Source: a bacterium
Lineage (GTDB): Bacteria; CLD3; SB21
DNA: 64,000 nucleotides
Direction of reading: 5' to 3'
Assembly (NCBI GenBank): GCA_019695335.1
Contig: JAIBAF010000006.1
Location: 1-64,000 of the forward strand
Of this stretch, positions 44,338 to 53,300 are shown one piece after another. Every line of letters begins with the position of its first letter. Position 1 is the stretch's first letter. The notes beneath the pieces were generated by a model. The model had not been told where the DNA came from and did no database searches. It saw nothing but the letters and a program-made list of their open reading frames with translations. The position numbers were made by a program, and so were the translations under genes.

Positions 44338-45315
44338 TTAATTTTCAGGTAAAACAACGCCACCGACTTTATACGCGGCTAAACCGCCGCCATCCATACC
44401 TATCCAGAGATTTCCGGCGGTGTCAAAATAAAGAACATTGATTCGGCTATTCGGGAGGTCTGAATTATTGGCTGTAAACACCTTCCATGAAGTACCTTCT
44501 AATTTCGCCAAACCTTTGTTGGTTCCGACCCATTTATTGCCATCAGCATCAATGGCAACCGCTTTGATCAGGTTATCGGGCAGTCCTGAATTCGAAGTCG
44601 TATAAACATTCCATGTACTTCCGTCGAATGAAACTAATCCACGGGAAGTAGCAACCCATTTAGTATTATTTTTGTCAAATGCAATTTGCCGGATATTTAA
44701 CGACGGTAATTTTGAATTCGAAGTATCATATACCGTCCATGTCGAATCTTTCAGAGTTATTAATCCAGCGGCATTGGTACCAATCCATTTTACGCCTTGA
44801 TTGTCAACCGTGACGAAATTAACCACATCGTCGCGAATACCTGAGGTAGCATTGGTATACGATTTCCATTCCGCACCTTCGAGGCGTCCAAGTCCGGCAG
44901 AAGTGGCAATCCATTTCGCACCGTTTTTGCCAATATCAATATGATTGACGTTATTACCGGGCAATCCCGAATTATCGGCATCATACCCTTCCCAATTGGT
45001 CCCATCATAAACGGATAAGCCCAATGCGGTGCCGAACCATTTGGTTCCCGAAGGATCAATCGCAACCGCACGAACTTCATTGTCGGATAAACCAGAATTG
45101 TTGACCGTCCAACGGTCTACCTTTTCAGTGGATTTATCAAGTTTGATCAATCCAGTCTTGGATCCGGCCCATATGATAGTACCGTCTTCCTGAATTTCAT
45201 TGATAACGTCCTTGTCAGTAAATTTCATCCATTCAGGGTGTCCAGAACAACCGAATAAAATGACCAATGCAGGCAGGGTGAGCATCATTGTCATTTTTTG
45301 TAAAGTCGCTTTCAT
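44338..45315 (-). CDS. Seven-repeat propeller lipoprotein (two-component-regulator-propeller type)
   Basis: The protein has 325 residues with lipobox LFGC (Cys about 23). The mature part consists of seven repeats of about 41 residues with the consensus KWVGTNKGLAKLEGTSW plus NSGLPDN, the repeat known from sensor propellers of hybrid two-component systems. Here the propeller is free, with no kinase domain attached. It is the second seven-bladed lipoprotein in the window and has no sequence likeness to the one at 4137. Ligand binding at the surface is inferred. It stands alone between korB and rsgA. Confidence 0.83.
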   Translation of the reverse strand: MKATLQKMTMMLTLPALVILFGCSGHPEWMKFTDKDVINEIQEDGTIIWAGSKTGLIKLDKSTEKVDRWTVNNSGLSDNEVRAVAIDPSGTKWFGTALGLSVYDGTNWEGYDADNSGLPGNNVNHIDIGKNGAKWIATSAGLGRLEGAEWKSYTNATSGIRDDVVNFVTVDNQGVKWIGTNAAGLITLKDSTWTVYDTSNSKLPSLNIRQIAFDKNNTKWVATSRGLVSFDGSTWNVYTTSNSGLPDNLIKAVAIDADGNKWVGTNKGLAKLEGTSWKVFTANNSDLPNSRINVLYFDTAGNLWIGMDGGGLAAYKVGGVVLPEN

Positions 45316-45395
45316 GTTTTAGCCTCCTTGTTGTGCACATTCTTTTACGATAGATTAGATAGTTCAGTCATTTAATTTTTAAGCTGTGCAGGTGG

Positions 45396-45431
45396 GAAAA
45401 TACACCCGTTCGTGATGAGTCCGAACGGGTG
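45396..45431 (-). terminator. Terminator of the korAB transcript
   Basis: CACCCGTTCG and CGAACGGGTG form a 10-bp stem around a 9-base loop. On the minus strand TATTTT follows. It begins nine bases after the korB stop. Confidence 0.9.
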
Positions 45432-45439
45432 CGTAATTA

Positions 45440-46474
45440 TTAACTCACAATCCAAGTATCGCCCTTATGGAGAAGATCTTTCAGATTGCCTTTGCCCATT
45501 TTTTCTTTCGAAAAAGCAATCTGTGTTTTTACATCCTGATCGTAGCAATTATTTTCTACGGCGCGAAAAACACCTACCGGTGTAGGTAAAGTCGGGTCTT
45601 CCGTCATTTGACTATAAATAAACGCCAGTACCGGATCTTTGGATTTGACATCGTGTATTAACAGATCGTTCACAGAATGCTTACCGTCGGTCAGGCTCAC
45701 AGAAACCGGCTTAAATCCGTCCAATTTAATTCCTTTGTCTTTATTCTTTCCGTACACAAGCGGCTTTCCGTGTTCTAAAAGAATTGTATTATCTAATTTG
45801 GTTTCTTTTTCGGTAAGCTGAGTAAATGCGCCGTCGTTGAAGATAATGCAATTCTGGTAAATTTCGATAAAAGCCGTACCACGATGTTGACCGGCTGCTT
45901 TCAAAACTTCTACCATCGCTTTGGGATCGCGATCGAGCGTACGCGCGACAAAGGAAGCGCCAGCGCCCAGAGCTACCGCCAACGGATTGAATGGATGCTC
46001 CAACGAACCCATCGGCGTTGATTTGGTAATTTTGCCGATTTCAGAAGTCGGAGAGTATTGTCCTTTAGTCAAGCCGTAGATACGGTTGTTGAACAAAAGG
46101 TATTTGATGTCAATATTCCTGCGGATGGCGTGAATGAAGTGATTGCCGCCAATACTCAGCGAGTCGCCGTCGCCGCTGATAACCCAGACGCTTAGATCGG
46201 GATTCGCGACTTTGATGCCGGTCGCAAATGCCGGGGCGCGTCCATGAATTGTATGAAATCCGTATGTATTCATGTAATATGGAAAACGACTTGAACAGCC
46301 GATTCCCGAAACGAATACGTATTTTTCTTTGGGAATACCCATATCCGGTAACGTACGCTGCACTTGCGCTAAAATAGCATAATCTCCGCATCCGGGGCAC
46401 CAACGTACTTCCTGATCGGATTCAAAATCAGATTTGGTGAGAGGTTTTGGTGATATCTCAGTTTCTATGGCCAT
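45440..46474 (-). CDS. korB: 2-oxoacid:ferredoxin oxidoreductase, beta subunit
   Basis: The beta subunit (344 residues) binds TPP and a 4Fe-4S cluster and oxidises 2-oxoacids to acyl-CoA with ferredoxin reduction. Seen: WCPGCGDYAIL (cluster Cys), GIGCSSRFP, and the TPP motif GDGDSLSIGGNHFIHAIRR ending in NN. Its start overlaps the end of korA by 17 bp. It lacks a separate ferredoxin-like delta chain, so this is the two-subunit KorAB form. 2-oxoglutarate is the most likely substrate, though pyruvate cannot be excluded. Confidence 0.94.
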   Translation of the reverse strand: MAIETEISPKPLTKSDFESDQEVRWCPGCGDYAILAQVQRTLPDMGIPKEKYVFVSGIGCSSRFPYYMNTYGFHTIHGRAPAFATGIKVANPDLSVWVISGDGDSLSIGGNHFIHAIRRNIDIKYLLFNNRIYGLTKGQYSPTSEIGKITKSTPMGSLEHPFNPLAVALGAGASFVARTLDRDPKAMVEVLKAAGQHRGTAFIEIYQNCIIFNDGAFTQLTEKETKLDNTILLEHGKPLVYGKNKDKGIKLDGFKPVSVSLTDGKHSVNDLLIHDVKSKDPVLAFIYSQMTEDPTLPTPVGVFRAVENNCYDQDVKTQIAFSKEKMGKGNLKDLLHKGDTWIVS

Positions 46475-48311
46475 TGCTGCCTCCTAATATTGCTTCTATT
46501 TTATTTTCAATTTCTTTTGAGTTGAAAGGTAATCCAGAAATTTTATTCAGACCGATCGCATCGATCAGATATTCGGAGCGAATAACTTTTGAGAGCTGTC
46601 CGAGATTAATTTCCGGAATTAATACATGTTTGAACCTTTTCAGAATGTCACCGAGGTCGTTCGGCAAAGGATTGATCCAGCGTAAATGTACGCGGGATAC
46701 TTTCATACCTTTTTTCATACAATGCTCAACGGCAGTACGAATAGCGCCATACGTTCCGCCCCAACCCAGCACAAGCAAATCTCCGGAGTCTGCTCCGGAA
46801 ATTTCCGTCGGGCCAAATTCATTAGCGATACGATGAACTTTTTCTGCACGGATACGGCACATGTACTCGTGATTTTCCGGTTCATAGTTCACAGTGCCCA
46901 TAATATTTTTCTTTTCAAGACCGCCGATACGATGTTCGAGTCCTGCCATTCCGGGAATAGCCCACGGACGAGTCAGTGTATCTTCCGTACGTTGATAAGG
47001 ATAAAATTGATCTTTGTTAATATGTCGGTCAACATTGATCGCTGGTAATTGTTCGACTTCTGGAATGAGCCATGGCTCTGCGCCGTTACCGATATAACCG
47101 TCTGACAACACAATCACCGGCGTCATATAACGAATGGCTATGCGAATAGCTTCATAAGCCACTTCAAAACAATCCGCCGGACGCGATGCCGCAATGATCG
47201 GGATCGGGGATTCGCCGTTGCGTCCATACAGTGCTTGCAGGAGATCGGCTTGTTCTGTTTTAGTTGGCAAGCCTGTACTCGGACCTGCGCGTTGTACATC
47301 AACAATAACGAGCGGCAATTCCGTCATGATCGCAAGATTGATCGCCTCGCTTTTCAAACACATGCCGGGGCCGGAGGTGGTTGTCACTGCAATGTCACCG
47401 GCATAAGCTGCGCCGATGGATGCAGCTACAGCGGCAATTTCATCTTCAGCCTGGAATGTTTTAACGCCGAAATTTTTGAATTTTGCCATGGTGTGCAAAA
47501 TGTCGCTCGCCGGAGTAATGGGGTAGGAACCAAGAAACAGTTCTAACCCGGCTTTTTGCGCCGCCGCAACGAACCCGAGCCCAATAGCTTCATTGCCGCC
47601 GAGATTACGGTATTTTCCAGGGGCTAATTTTGCAGGATTGATTTCGTATTTATTGACAAATGCTTCCGTCGCTTCGCAATACGCAAAGCCGCCTTTAAGC
47701 GCGAGGATATTGGCCTGTGCCAGCAACGGTTTTTTGGAGAATTTATCTTCGATGAATTTAATCGTGTATTCCATCGGACGATTGAAAAGCCAAAAGATCA
47801 TGCCCAAAGCGAAAAAGTTTTTGCATCGCTCCATCGATTTAAAATCTAAACCGGTCTCGCGTAATGCGGCTTTGGTGTGAGACGACATTTCGACTCTGAA
47901 AAGTTGGTAACCGGACAGCGATCCGTCCTCGAGAGGGTTTGCCGTATAAGCCGCGAGTTTCAGACCTTTTTCATCAAAGCTTTCAGCGTTGACGATAAGG
48001 ACGCCGTTGGGCTTTAGTGCTTTAATATTAGCTTTGAGCGCCGCCGGATTCATTGCAACAAGTACATCGACTTCATCGCCGGGCGTATGTATATCAAAAC
48101 TTCCAATATGCAATTGAAACCCCGATACACCCGCAAGTGTTCCGGCAGGAGCGCGGATTTCTGCAGGATAATCCGGTAGTGTACCGACGTCATTGCCAAA
48201 CAAGGCCGATGTATTGGTAAGTTCCGTACCGACCAACTGCATACCGTCGCCCGAATCTCCGGCCAAACGTATAGTTACTTCTTCAAGATTGAGAACCGAT
48301 TCTACAGCCAT
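46458..48311 (-). CDS. korA: 2-oxoacid:ferredoxin oxidoreductase, fused gamma-alpha subunit
   Basis: The protein has 617 residues. The N-terminal third (about 10-190) is the gamma (catalytic acceptor) domain with GDSGDGMQLVGTELTNTSAL; the rest is the alpha domain, beginning GNEAIGLGFVAAAQKAGLEL, with the TTSGPGMCLKSE segment that contacts TPP/CoA. It pairs with korB. The two CBS-domain genes directly upstream (34 bp) suggest the operon is controlled by or linked to adenylate or redox-state sensing. Confidence 0.94.
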   Translation of the reverse strand: MAVESVLNLEEVTIRLAGDSGDGMQLVGTELTNTSALFGNDVGTLPDYPAEIRAPAGTLAGVSGFQLHIGSFDIHTPGDEVDVLVAMNPAALKANIKALKPNGVLIVNAESFDEKGLKLAAYTANPLEDGSLSGYQLFRVEMSSHTKAALRETGLDFKSMERCKNFFALGMIFWLFNRPMEYTIKFIEDKFSKKPLLAQANILALKGGFAYCEATEAFVNKYEINPAKLAPGKYRNLGGNEAIGLGFVAAAQKAGLELFLGSYPITPASDILHTMAKFKNFGVKTFQAEDEIAAVAASIGAAYAGDIAVTTTSGPGMCLKSEAINLAIMTELPLVIVDVQRAGPSTGLPTKTEQADLLQALYGRNGESPIPIIAASRPADCFEVAYEAIRIAIRYMTPVIVLSDGYIGNGAEPWLIPEVEQLPAINVDRHINKDQFYPYQRTEDTLTRPWAIPGMAGLEHRIGGLEKKNIMGTVNYEPENHEYMCRIRAEKVHRIANEFGPTEISGADSGDLLVLGWGGTYGAIRTAVEHCMKKGMKVSRVHLRWINPLPNDLGDILKRFKHVLIPEINLGQLSKVIRSEYLIDAIGLNKISGLPFNSKEIENKIEAILGGSNGHRN

Positions 48312-48345
48312 ACTATTTAAATCCTTTCATATAAAAACAGGATGT

Positions 48346-48879
48346 TTATGCGCCGTCAGCCTGTGAGGCTCCAAATCGTAATGGATTCGGAGGCAGGTTG
48401 ATGACGTCCTCAGTGAAAAACGAGACGATATAATTTATCATGCCGCGGACGGACGTGTAACCGACCGGTTCATGATGCTCATTGATAATAGGAATGTGCC
48501 TGATGTTTTCAGTTGTAAAATGGCGGAACGCGTTGTGAATGGGATCCTTCATCGTAAGAACTTTGGGTTGTGCGATCATGTAGTTATCGATCTTTTCTTT
48601 ATCGAGATCAAGTTCACGATGGGCAATAGTTTGCAAAATGTGACGTTCCGTCAGTATACCGACTAATTTTTTGCTTTTAGTGATGAGAACGCAGCCTACT
48701 TTATTTTCAACTAGTTTATCAATCGTCTGTTTCAATGTGCTGCCCAATTCTACACAGACAGGATCCGGCGGTTCCAGCAGCGAGACGGGATTATTGAAGT
48801 CCGATGCTGTAATTTCCGCTTCACCGCGGCTTTCTTCCATTTGAGTCATTTCATCGTCGAGATCGTAGACTTCAGCCAT
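48346..48879 (-). CDS. CBS-domain pair protein, kor-associated 1
   Basis: The protein has 177 residues: an acidic N-terminal region (about 1-35) then two CBS motifs (about 45-95 and 110-160, KVGCVLITKSKKLVGILTER and FTTENIRHIPIINEHHEPVG). CBS pairs bind AMP, ATP or S-adenosylmethionine. It follows the second CBS gene by 7 bp and precedes korA by 34 bp on the same strand. It may modulate KorAB; direct contact is unproven. Confidence 0.87.
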   Translation of the reverse strand: MAEVYDLDDEMTQMEESRGEAEITASDFNNPVSLLEPPDPVCVELGSTLKQTIDKLVENKVGCVLITKSKKLVGILTERHILQTIAHRELDLDKEKIDNYMIAQPKVLTMKDPIHNAFRHFTTENIRHIPIINEHHEPVGYTSVRGMINYIVSFFTEDVINLPPNPLRFGASQADGA

Positions 48880-48886
48880 AGATGCC

Positions 48887-49297
48887 TCACTTTCCGATCG
48901 CTAATGCCGATGCGATGAATTGTAAAATTTCTTCGATTGTAATAACGCCTGTGGGAATACCGTGCTTATCTAAAACCGCAATATTTCTCGAACCGATGAC
49001 AGACATCCGGTTTAATGCAAACGCAATGGAATCGTCTTCAAATAAATATTCAGGATTCGGCGTCATCAATTCGCGCACCATTGTCTTCATATTTTTTTTC
49101 TGGTGAACAAATTTCGTAACAATATCACGTTCTGTAATAATACCGGCTAACTGGCCATCGTTGGTTATCAGAACACAACCGGGCTTTTTTGTCTGGAATG
49201 TTTGAATAATTTCCGACATCGGAGTTGTCGGTGGTAAGCACACCGGCAATTTCGGATTTAGAACCGATACTTCTGATTGTACTAGCTTGACATTCAT
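48887..49297 (-). CDS. CBS-domain pair protein, kor-associated 2
   Basis: This is a minimal two-CBS protein (136 residues) with KKPGCVLITNDGQLAGIITE and SRNIAVLDKHGIPTGVITIE. It has no other domain. It differs from its neighbour in lacking the acidic N-terminal extension, so the two could form a heterodimer or alternative sensors. The operon order is CBS, CBS, korA, korB. Confidence 0.87.
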   Translation of the reverse strand: MNVKLVQSEVSVLNPKLPVCLPPTTPMSEIIQTFQTKKPGCVLITNDGQLAGIITERDIVTKFVHQKKNMKTMVRELMTPNPEYLFEDDSIAFALNRMSVIGSRNIAVLDKHGIPTGVITIEEILQFIASALAIGK

Positions 49298-49416
49298 GGT
49301 CTAACCTTATGAATTCATTAGCATAACGCGATTGGCAGCATTGAAGCCCAAAGCAGTCGGAATATAGACATATGTTTTGTAACTAGCAAGGCTATTGGCT
49401 GGAAATTAGCGGATAG

Positions 49417-49971
49417 TTAAGATGTGGATTCGTCTTCTTCAGAAAGTTTTAGGAGTTCGACGATAGTGGCGTTTGTAATTTGGACGTCCGAGAGAGCTTC
49501 CTTTTTGGGCGAAGAAATTTCGGGTTCGGGCTGTGACGATGGTTTTTCTTCGACGGGTGTTTCACCTTTTTTCAGATTAATAATGGCTACACCTACGCCG
49601 GCCTCGACCTGAAGTCCTTCGGTTATATTGGTCATTCCGTTGATTTTTACAACATAATGTGCTTGTGCCAAAGGTTTAGCGCCCGTTGAAGTTGTTTCCG
49701 GAAGACCAACGCCATAGCGGATTTTACGTGCATGGCCAGGAACGCCGGTGACGCGCCATACTTCTTCGATACTTTTTTTATGAGGATCGGTTTCCAAGCG
49801 TACAATGCGTCCGATAGTAATGTTAAAAAAATCGATCATCATCGGAACAGTAGTAGCCGTGCTCCACTCGATATCCCAAAATTCATCGGCGTTCACCGTC
49901 TTGTGTTGCGGCTTAACCGCAATACCGCTGCCTTTGACCACGATTAAAAATTTATCTTTTTCGGAAGCCAT
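49417..49971 (-). CDS. Unknown protein with acidic Pro/Glu-rich tail
   Basis: The protein has 184 residues. Residues 1-140 are compact and beta-rich (FLIVVKGSGIAVKPQHKTVN; HARKIRYGVGLPETTS); residues 140-184 are a Pro/Glu/Ser tail (ETPVEEKPSSQPEPEISSPK). It starts directly after the stop of the RNase H-like gene and looks coupled to it. No family is recognised. A gap of 119 bp separates it from the CBS genes. Confidence 0.6.
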   Translation of the reverse strand: MASEKDKFLIVVKGSGIAVKPQHKTVNADEFWDIEWSTATTVPMMIDFFNITIGRIVRLETDPHKKSIEEVWRVTGVPGHARKIRYGVGLPETTSTGAKPLAQAHYVVKINGMTNITEGLQVEAGVGVAIINLKKGETPVEEKPSSQPEPEISSPKKEALSDVQITNATIVELLKLSEEDESTS

Positions 49972-50610
49972 TTACCAGTAAACCTCGACTGAAATAGTGG
50001 TATTGTTTTGAGTATCGTTGTATTTCACATGTTGATGAGCTTGGCCGTATTCGACAATTTCTTTCAGCACTTTTACGTCTTGCTTACAGTAATCAATGAT
50101 GAGATCGATTTTGCCTTCTTTCCACCATTGTAATGCGAGAAGCCCGTCCGCACTTTTACCCGAATTTAGTGTAGCTGTGGCGACGGCTTCTAGCCTGATT
50201 CGGTGTTTCAACCGCTCACTAAGATACTGAGCCACATCGAATGATTTTTTTTGCATAACCGAAACGTCGCCGTAATGGGATAGAACCTTACTGTCAAAAT
50301 TATCGCCATTGAATGATACAACCATATCATGCTTATTCATATATCGAATCATCTCAGGGATATCTTTTTCATGCCAAACTTTGAAATCATCATCTTTCGA
50401 ATAAGTGATCGCAATCGAGATCAGCATTTTATCGGCGTGTTCCCATCCTCCAACTTCATCGGCGCGTTTCTGAGTTTCGACGTCATAATATACTAATCGT
50501 TTACCCTCGGTCAACCGAGCCGGAGCTTCATAAGTCGTCGATGCCAGTTCAAAGTGTGAGTAGCAACTGAACCAATATTCAGCCGGGTAACGCTCTTCAT
50601 ATAAAGACAT
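49972..50610 (-). CDS. RNase H-like (YprB-type) 3'-5' exonuclease domain protein
   Basis: The protein has 212 residues. The RNase H-like fold is indicated by the acidic motifs: YYDVETQ (D-x-E, about 43-49), VVSFNGDNFDSKVL (about 97-110), and YCKQDVKVLKEI (about 176-187, with the final Asp). These resemble the DEDD exonuclease pattern of YprB-like proteins. The N-terminal 35 residues are unlike it. The gene follows apt by 3 bp and precedes an unknown gene by 0 bp. Nucleic-acid substrate unknown. Confidence 0.78.
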   Translation of the reverse strand: MSLYEERYPAEYWFSCYSHFELASTTYEAPARLTEGKRLVYYDVETQKRADEVGGWEHADKMLISIAITYSKDDDFKVWHEKDIPEMIRYMNKHDMVVSFNGDNFDSKVLSHYGDVSVMQKKSFDVAQYLSERLKHRIRLEAVATATLNSGKSADGLLALQWWKEGKIDLIIDYCKQDVKVLKEIVEYGQAHQHVKYNDTQNNTTISVEVYW

Positions 50611-50613
50611 AAG

Positions 50614-51138
50614 CTATTCTTTGTCGTATTGAACCAGCGAAATAACAGGATGCGGTGCCAGCCGTTGCCGCCCTTGCAAAAAAGTTAACTCAATAATTAC
50701 ACCGATGCCACCGATGTGTCCGCCTAACTTTTCAATTAATTCGCACGTTGCGGCGATCGTACCGCCCGTAGCTAGCAGATCATCGACGATCAATACGCGC
50801 GAGCCTTTTTCGATGGCGTCTTTATGCATGTGCAATTCATTCTTGCCGTATTCGAGATCGTACGTGGCCGAAATAGTTGCGGCTGGTAATTTTCCAGGCT
50901 TTCGTACCGGCACAAAACCGATGCCCATTTGATAGGCCAGTGCCGAACCAAAAATAAAGCCACGCGATTCAATTCCTACAACATAATCAAATTTTTGTCC
51001 GGAAAACTTTTGCAACAATTCATCGATACATTGTTTGAATTCAATCGGCCGTTTGACTAAAGTCGTAATGTCTTTAAAATTGATTCCAGATTTAGGGAAA
51101 TCGGGAACATTTCGTATTATTTTCTTATAATCAGTCAT
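50614..51138 (-). CDS. apt: Adenine phosphoribosyltransferase
   Basis: Apt salvages adenine to AMP using PRPP. The protein has 174 residues, with the PRPP-binding motif VLIVDDLLATGGT (about 120-132) and the N-terminal FPKSGINFKDITTL segment. The length is normal. It is the first gene of the minus-strand run, and AMP production upstream of AMP-sensing CBS genes is suggestive but not proven. Confidence 0.97.
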   Translation of the reverse strand: MTDYKKIIRNVPDFPKSGINFKDITTLVKRPIEFKQCIDELLQKFSGQKFDYVVGIESRGFIFGSALAYQMGIGFVPVRKPGKLPAATISATYDLEYGKNELHMHKDAIEKGSRVLIVDDLLATGGTIAATCELIEKLGGHIGGIGVIIELTFLQGRQRLAPHPVISLVQYDKE

Positions 51139-51236
51139 GACATATTATTTTGATAACTAGAACTGTAATGATTTTAACGGGAATATATGACAAGGCAGGT
51201 AAATGGTAAAACAACAACGTGTGATTTGCAAGAGAT

Positions 51237-51512
51237 TTAGTGAGTAATTTCAAAACTAAGAAATTCCCCTTGAAATTCCTTCCAATTCACCATGACATCA
51301 CTGACTTTCGAAAACCGTGGGCCTGACTTCAAAAGCTCAATCAATTGATCGATGGTTTCACGATTTCCTTCGACTTCCGCGTAGACGTTTCCGTTATCCA
51401 AATTTTTGACATAACCGAGAAGTCCAAGTTCCGTGGCACGCTTATGCGTGAACCAACGAAAACCCACACCTTGTACAAAGCCAATAACCGTAATGGCGGC
51501 GCGTGCGTTCAT
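51237..51512 (-). CDS. acyP: Acylphosphatase
   Basis: Acylphosphatase (91 residues) hydrolyses carboxyl-phosphate bonds. The catalytic Arg (FVQGVGFRWF) and Asn (LGYVKNLDNGNV) are present in the expected positions. It overlaps the 3' end of the diguanylate cyclase gene by 4 bp. Confidence 0.95.
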   Translation of the reverse strand: MNARAAITVIGFVQGVGFRWFTHKRATELGLLGYVKNLDNGNVYAEVEGNRETIDQLIELLKSGPRFSKVSDVMVNWKEFQGEFLSFEITH

Positions 51513-52498
51513 CGACCGTTTTTATATTCTGCAACTTCGTTATATAAAATAACTTTATTACGTCCGGTTTGTTTGGCTTCATACAGCGCCTTATCGGCCC
51601 ATTCAACCAACTGGAACTCATCGGTAATTCGATCATCGGGAATAGCCGCAACACCGACACTGATCGTACGATTGATAGAATTAACAGCATCTTTGAATTC
51701 GTGTGTTTCGACGTTTTTCCGAATACGATCGCCAACAATAAATGAACGATCAATGTCGGTATCGGGAAGTATAAGAATAAATTCTTCACCGCCGAATCTT
51801 CCGCAAATATCGACCAAACGGGCTGTATCCAGAATTATTTTGGCAATTTCTTTGAGGACGATGTCTCCAAAAGCATGCCCGTAAGTATCGTTGACACTCT
51901 TGAAATGATCGGCGTCAAACATCAGCACTGATAACGGCCTTTTATAACGAGCAGCACGGCGGTATTCATCTTCAAGTTTACGATTGATATAACGACGATT
52001 GTACAGTTTGGTCAATTCATCTGTTACTGAAAGTTCTTCGAGCTGTTTATTTGCCTGGCGGAGAGAATCATTGAGTTGTTTAATTCGAAGCATCGACCGA
52101 ATTCGGGCGGTTAACTCGCTCATATCGTACGGCTTGGTCAAATATTCATCGGCGCCGCAGTCGAGGCCTTCGATTTTACTCATTAATTCACTTTTGGCTG
52201 TCAGTAGGATGATCGGAATAAACATGCCTTCCGGAGTAGCTTTGACGCGTTTGCAAACTTCAAAGCCGTTGAGTTTGGGCATCATGACGTCAAGGAGCAT
52301 GATGTCAGGTACAAGCGCTTCGGCTTTTTGCAAAGCTTCTTCTCCGTCTTTGGCCGTATGGACTTCGTACTTCATTTTTGTAAGCAGAAGTTTCAAAATA
52401 TACAAGCCGTCCTCGTCGTCGTCTACAACCAGTACGCGTACTTTTTTCTCAATACCGGCTTCGGCGATATCCGTTTCACTAGGGCTGAGTAGGGTCAT
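51509..52498 (-). CDS. Response regulator with GGDEF domain (diguanylate cyclase)
   Basis: The protein has 329 residues. The receiver domain (about 20-140) carries the phospho-acceptor Asp in DIMLLDVMMPKLNG. A coiled linker (about 140-160) leads to the GGDEF domain (about 165-329) with the active-site RFGGEEFILIL (GGEEF) and, five residues before it, the inhibitory I-site RLVD. It should make c-di-GMP upon phosphorylation, with product inhibition. It lies 10 bp after the SDR gene and overlaps acyP, forming a three-gene minus-strand operon. No PilZ or EAL protein is visible here. Confidence 0.95.
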   Translation of the reverse strand: MTLLSPSETDIAEAGIEKKVRVLVVDDDEDGLYILKLLLTKMKYEVHTAKDGEEALQKAEALVPDIMLLDVMMPKLNGFEVCKRVKATPEGMFIPIILLTAKSELMSKIEGLDCGADEYLTKPYDMSELTARIRSMLRIKQLNDSLRQANKQLEELSVTDELTKLYNRRYINRKLEDEYRRAARYKRPLSVLMFDADHFKSVNDTYGHAFGDIVLKEIAKIILDTARLVDICGRFGGEEFILILPDTDIDRSFIVGDRIRKNVETHEFKDAVNSINRTISVGVAAIPDDRITDEFQLVEWADKALYEAKQTGRNKVILYNEVAEYKNGR

Positions 52499-52515
52499 CC
52501 TTCATCCTCGATGGG

Positions 52516-53211
52516 TTAAAAATCACCTATAGAAGGTTTGAGAGTAATTTCTTCAATTGTATTATTCAGCGATTGTTCATAAGCAAATAAAACCGCTTTG
52601 GCGACATCTTGCGTTTCCAACATCTTTGAGGTATCGAAGTTGCTGTTTTGTTCTTCCCAAAATGGCGTATTAACAGCGCCGGGAATTACGGCCGTCACTT
52701 TGATGTTGAATGCTCTCATTTCTTCTCTTAAAACTTCAGTAAATCCTAAAAGGCCGAATTTAGAAGCTGAGTAAGCGCCACAATTAGGAAAGCCTTTTTT
52801 ACCGGCCGTCGAGACAATATTAAAAATATGCGGCCGGTCGCTTTGACGCAGCAAAGGAATCGCTCGCTGTGTCATAAGAAAAGCTCCGGTCAGATTGATA
52901 CCTATAGTTTGTTGCCAATGTTCAATCGATGTTTCGGTAATCGGTTCAAAATAGCCAATTCCGGCATTATTGATCATGACGTCAATCTGATGCGTCACCG
53001 ATCGAATAGCTTCAAAAGTTTTGGTCACATCCGCAACGGATGCTACATCACAGACAAAAGGATGAATCGAGTTGAAACGCCGGGTCAGTTGGTCTAAACG
53101 CTGTTGGGTCTTTGCTACGGCAATAATTTCAAATTGCCGTTCAATGAATGCCTCGACTAAAGCTGCGCCAATCCCTTTCGTTGCTCCCGTGATTAACGCA
53201 AACCTGCTCAT
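52516..53211 (-). CDS. Short-chain dehydrogenase/reductase
   Basis: This is a classical SDR of about 231 residues from the ATG at 53211 (an in-frame TTG at 53220 is possible). It has TGATKGIGAALVEA (NAD(P)-binding Gly motif), NNAGIGYF, and the catalytic YSASKFG with Tyr and Lys four apart. The Gly motif followed by Lys suggests NADP. The substrate is unknown. It is first in the operon with the diguanylate cyclase and acyP. Confidence 0.9.
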   Translation of the reverse strand: MSRFALITGATKGIGAALVEAFIERQFEIIAVAKTQQRLDQLTRRFNSIHPFVCDVASVADVTKTFEAIRSVTHQIDVMINNAGIGYFEPITETSIEHWQQTIGINLTGAFLMTQRAIPLLRQSDRPHIFNIVSTAGKKGFPNCGAYSASKFGLLGFTEVLREEMRAFNIKVTAVIPGAVNTPFWEEQNSNFDTSKMLETQDVAKAVLFAYEQSLNNTIEEITLKPSIGDF

Positions 53212-53300
53212 GCCATTCAATGTTAATATATCTGACGTTACTCAGAAAAAATACAAAAAGATGACCGCAGTTTCAATAGCTTTTTTCCCGTTCAGGCTGG

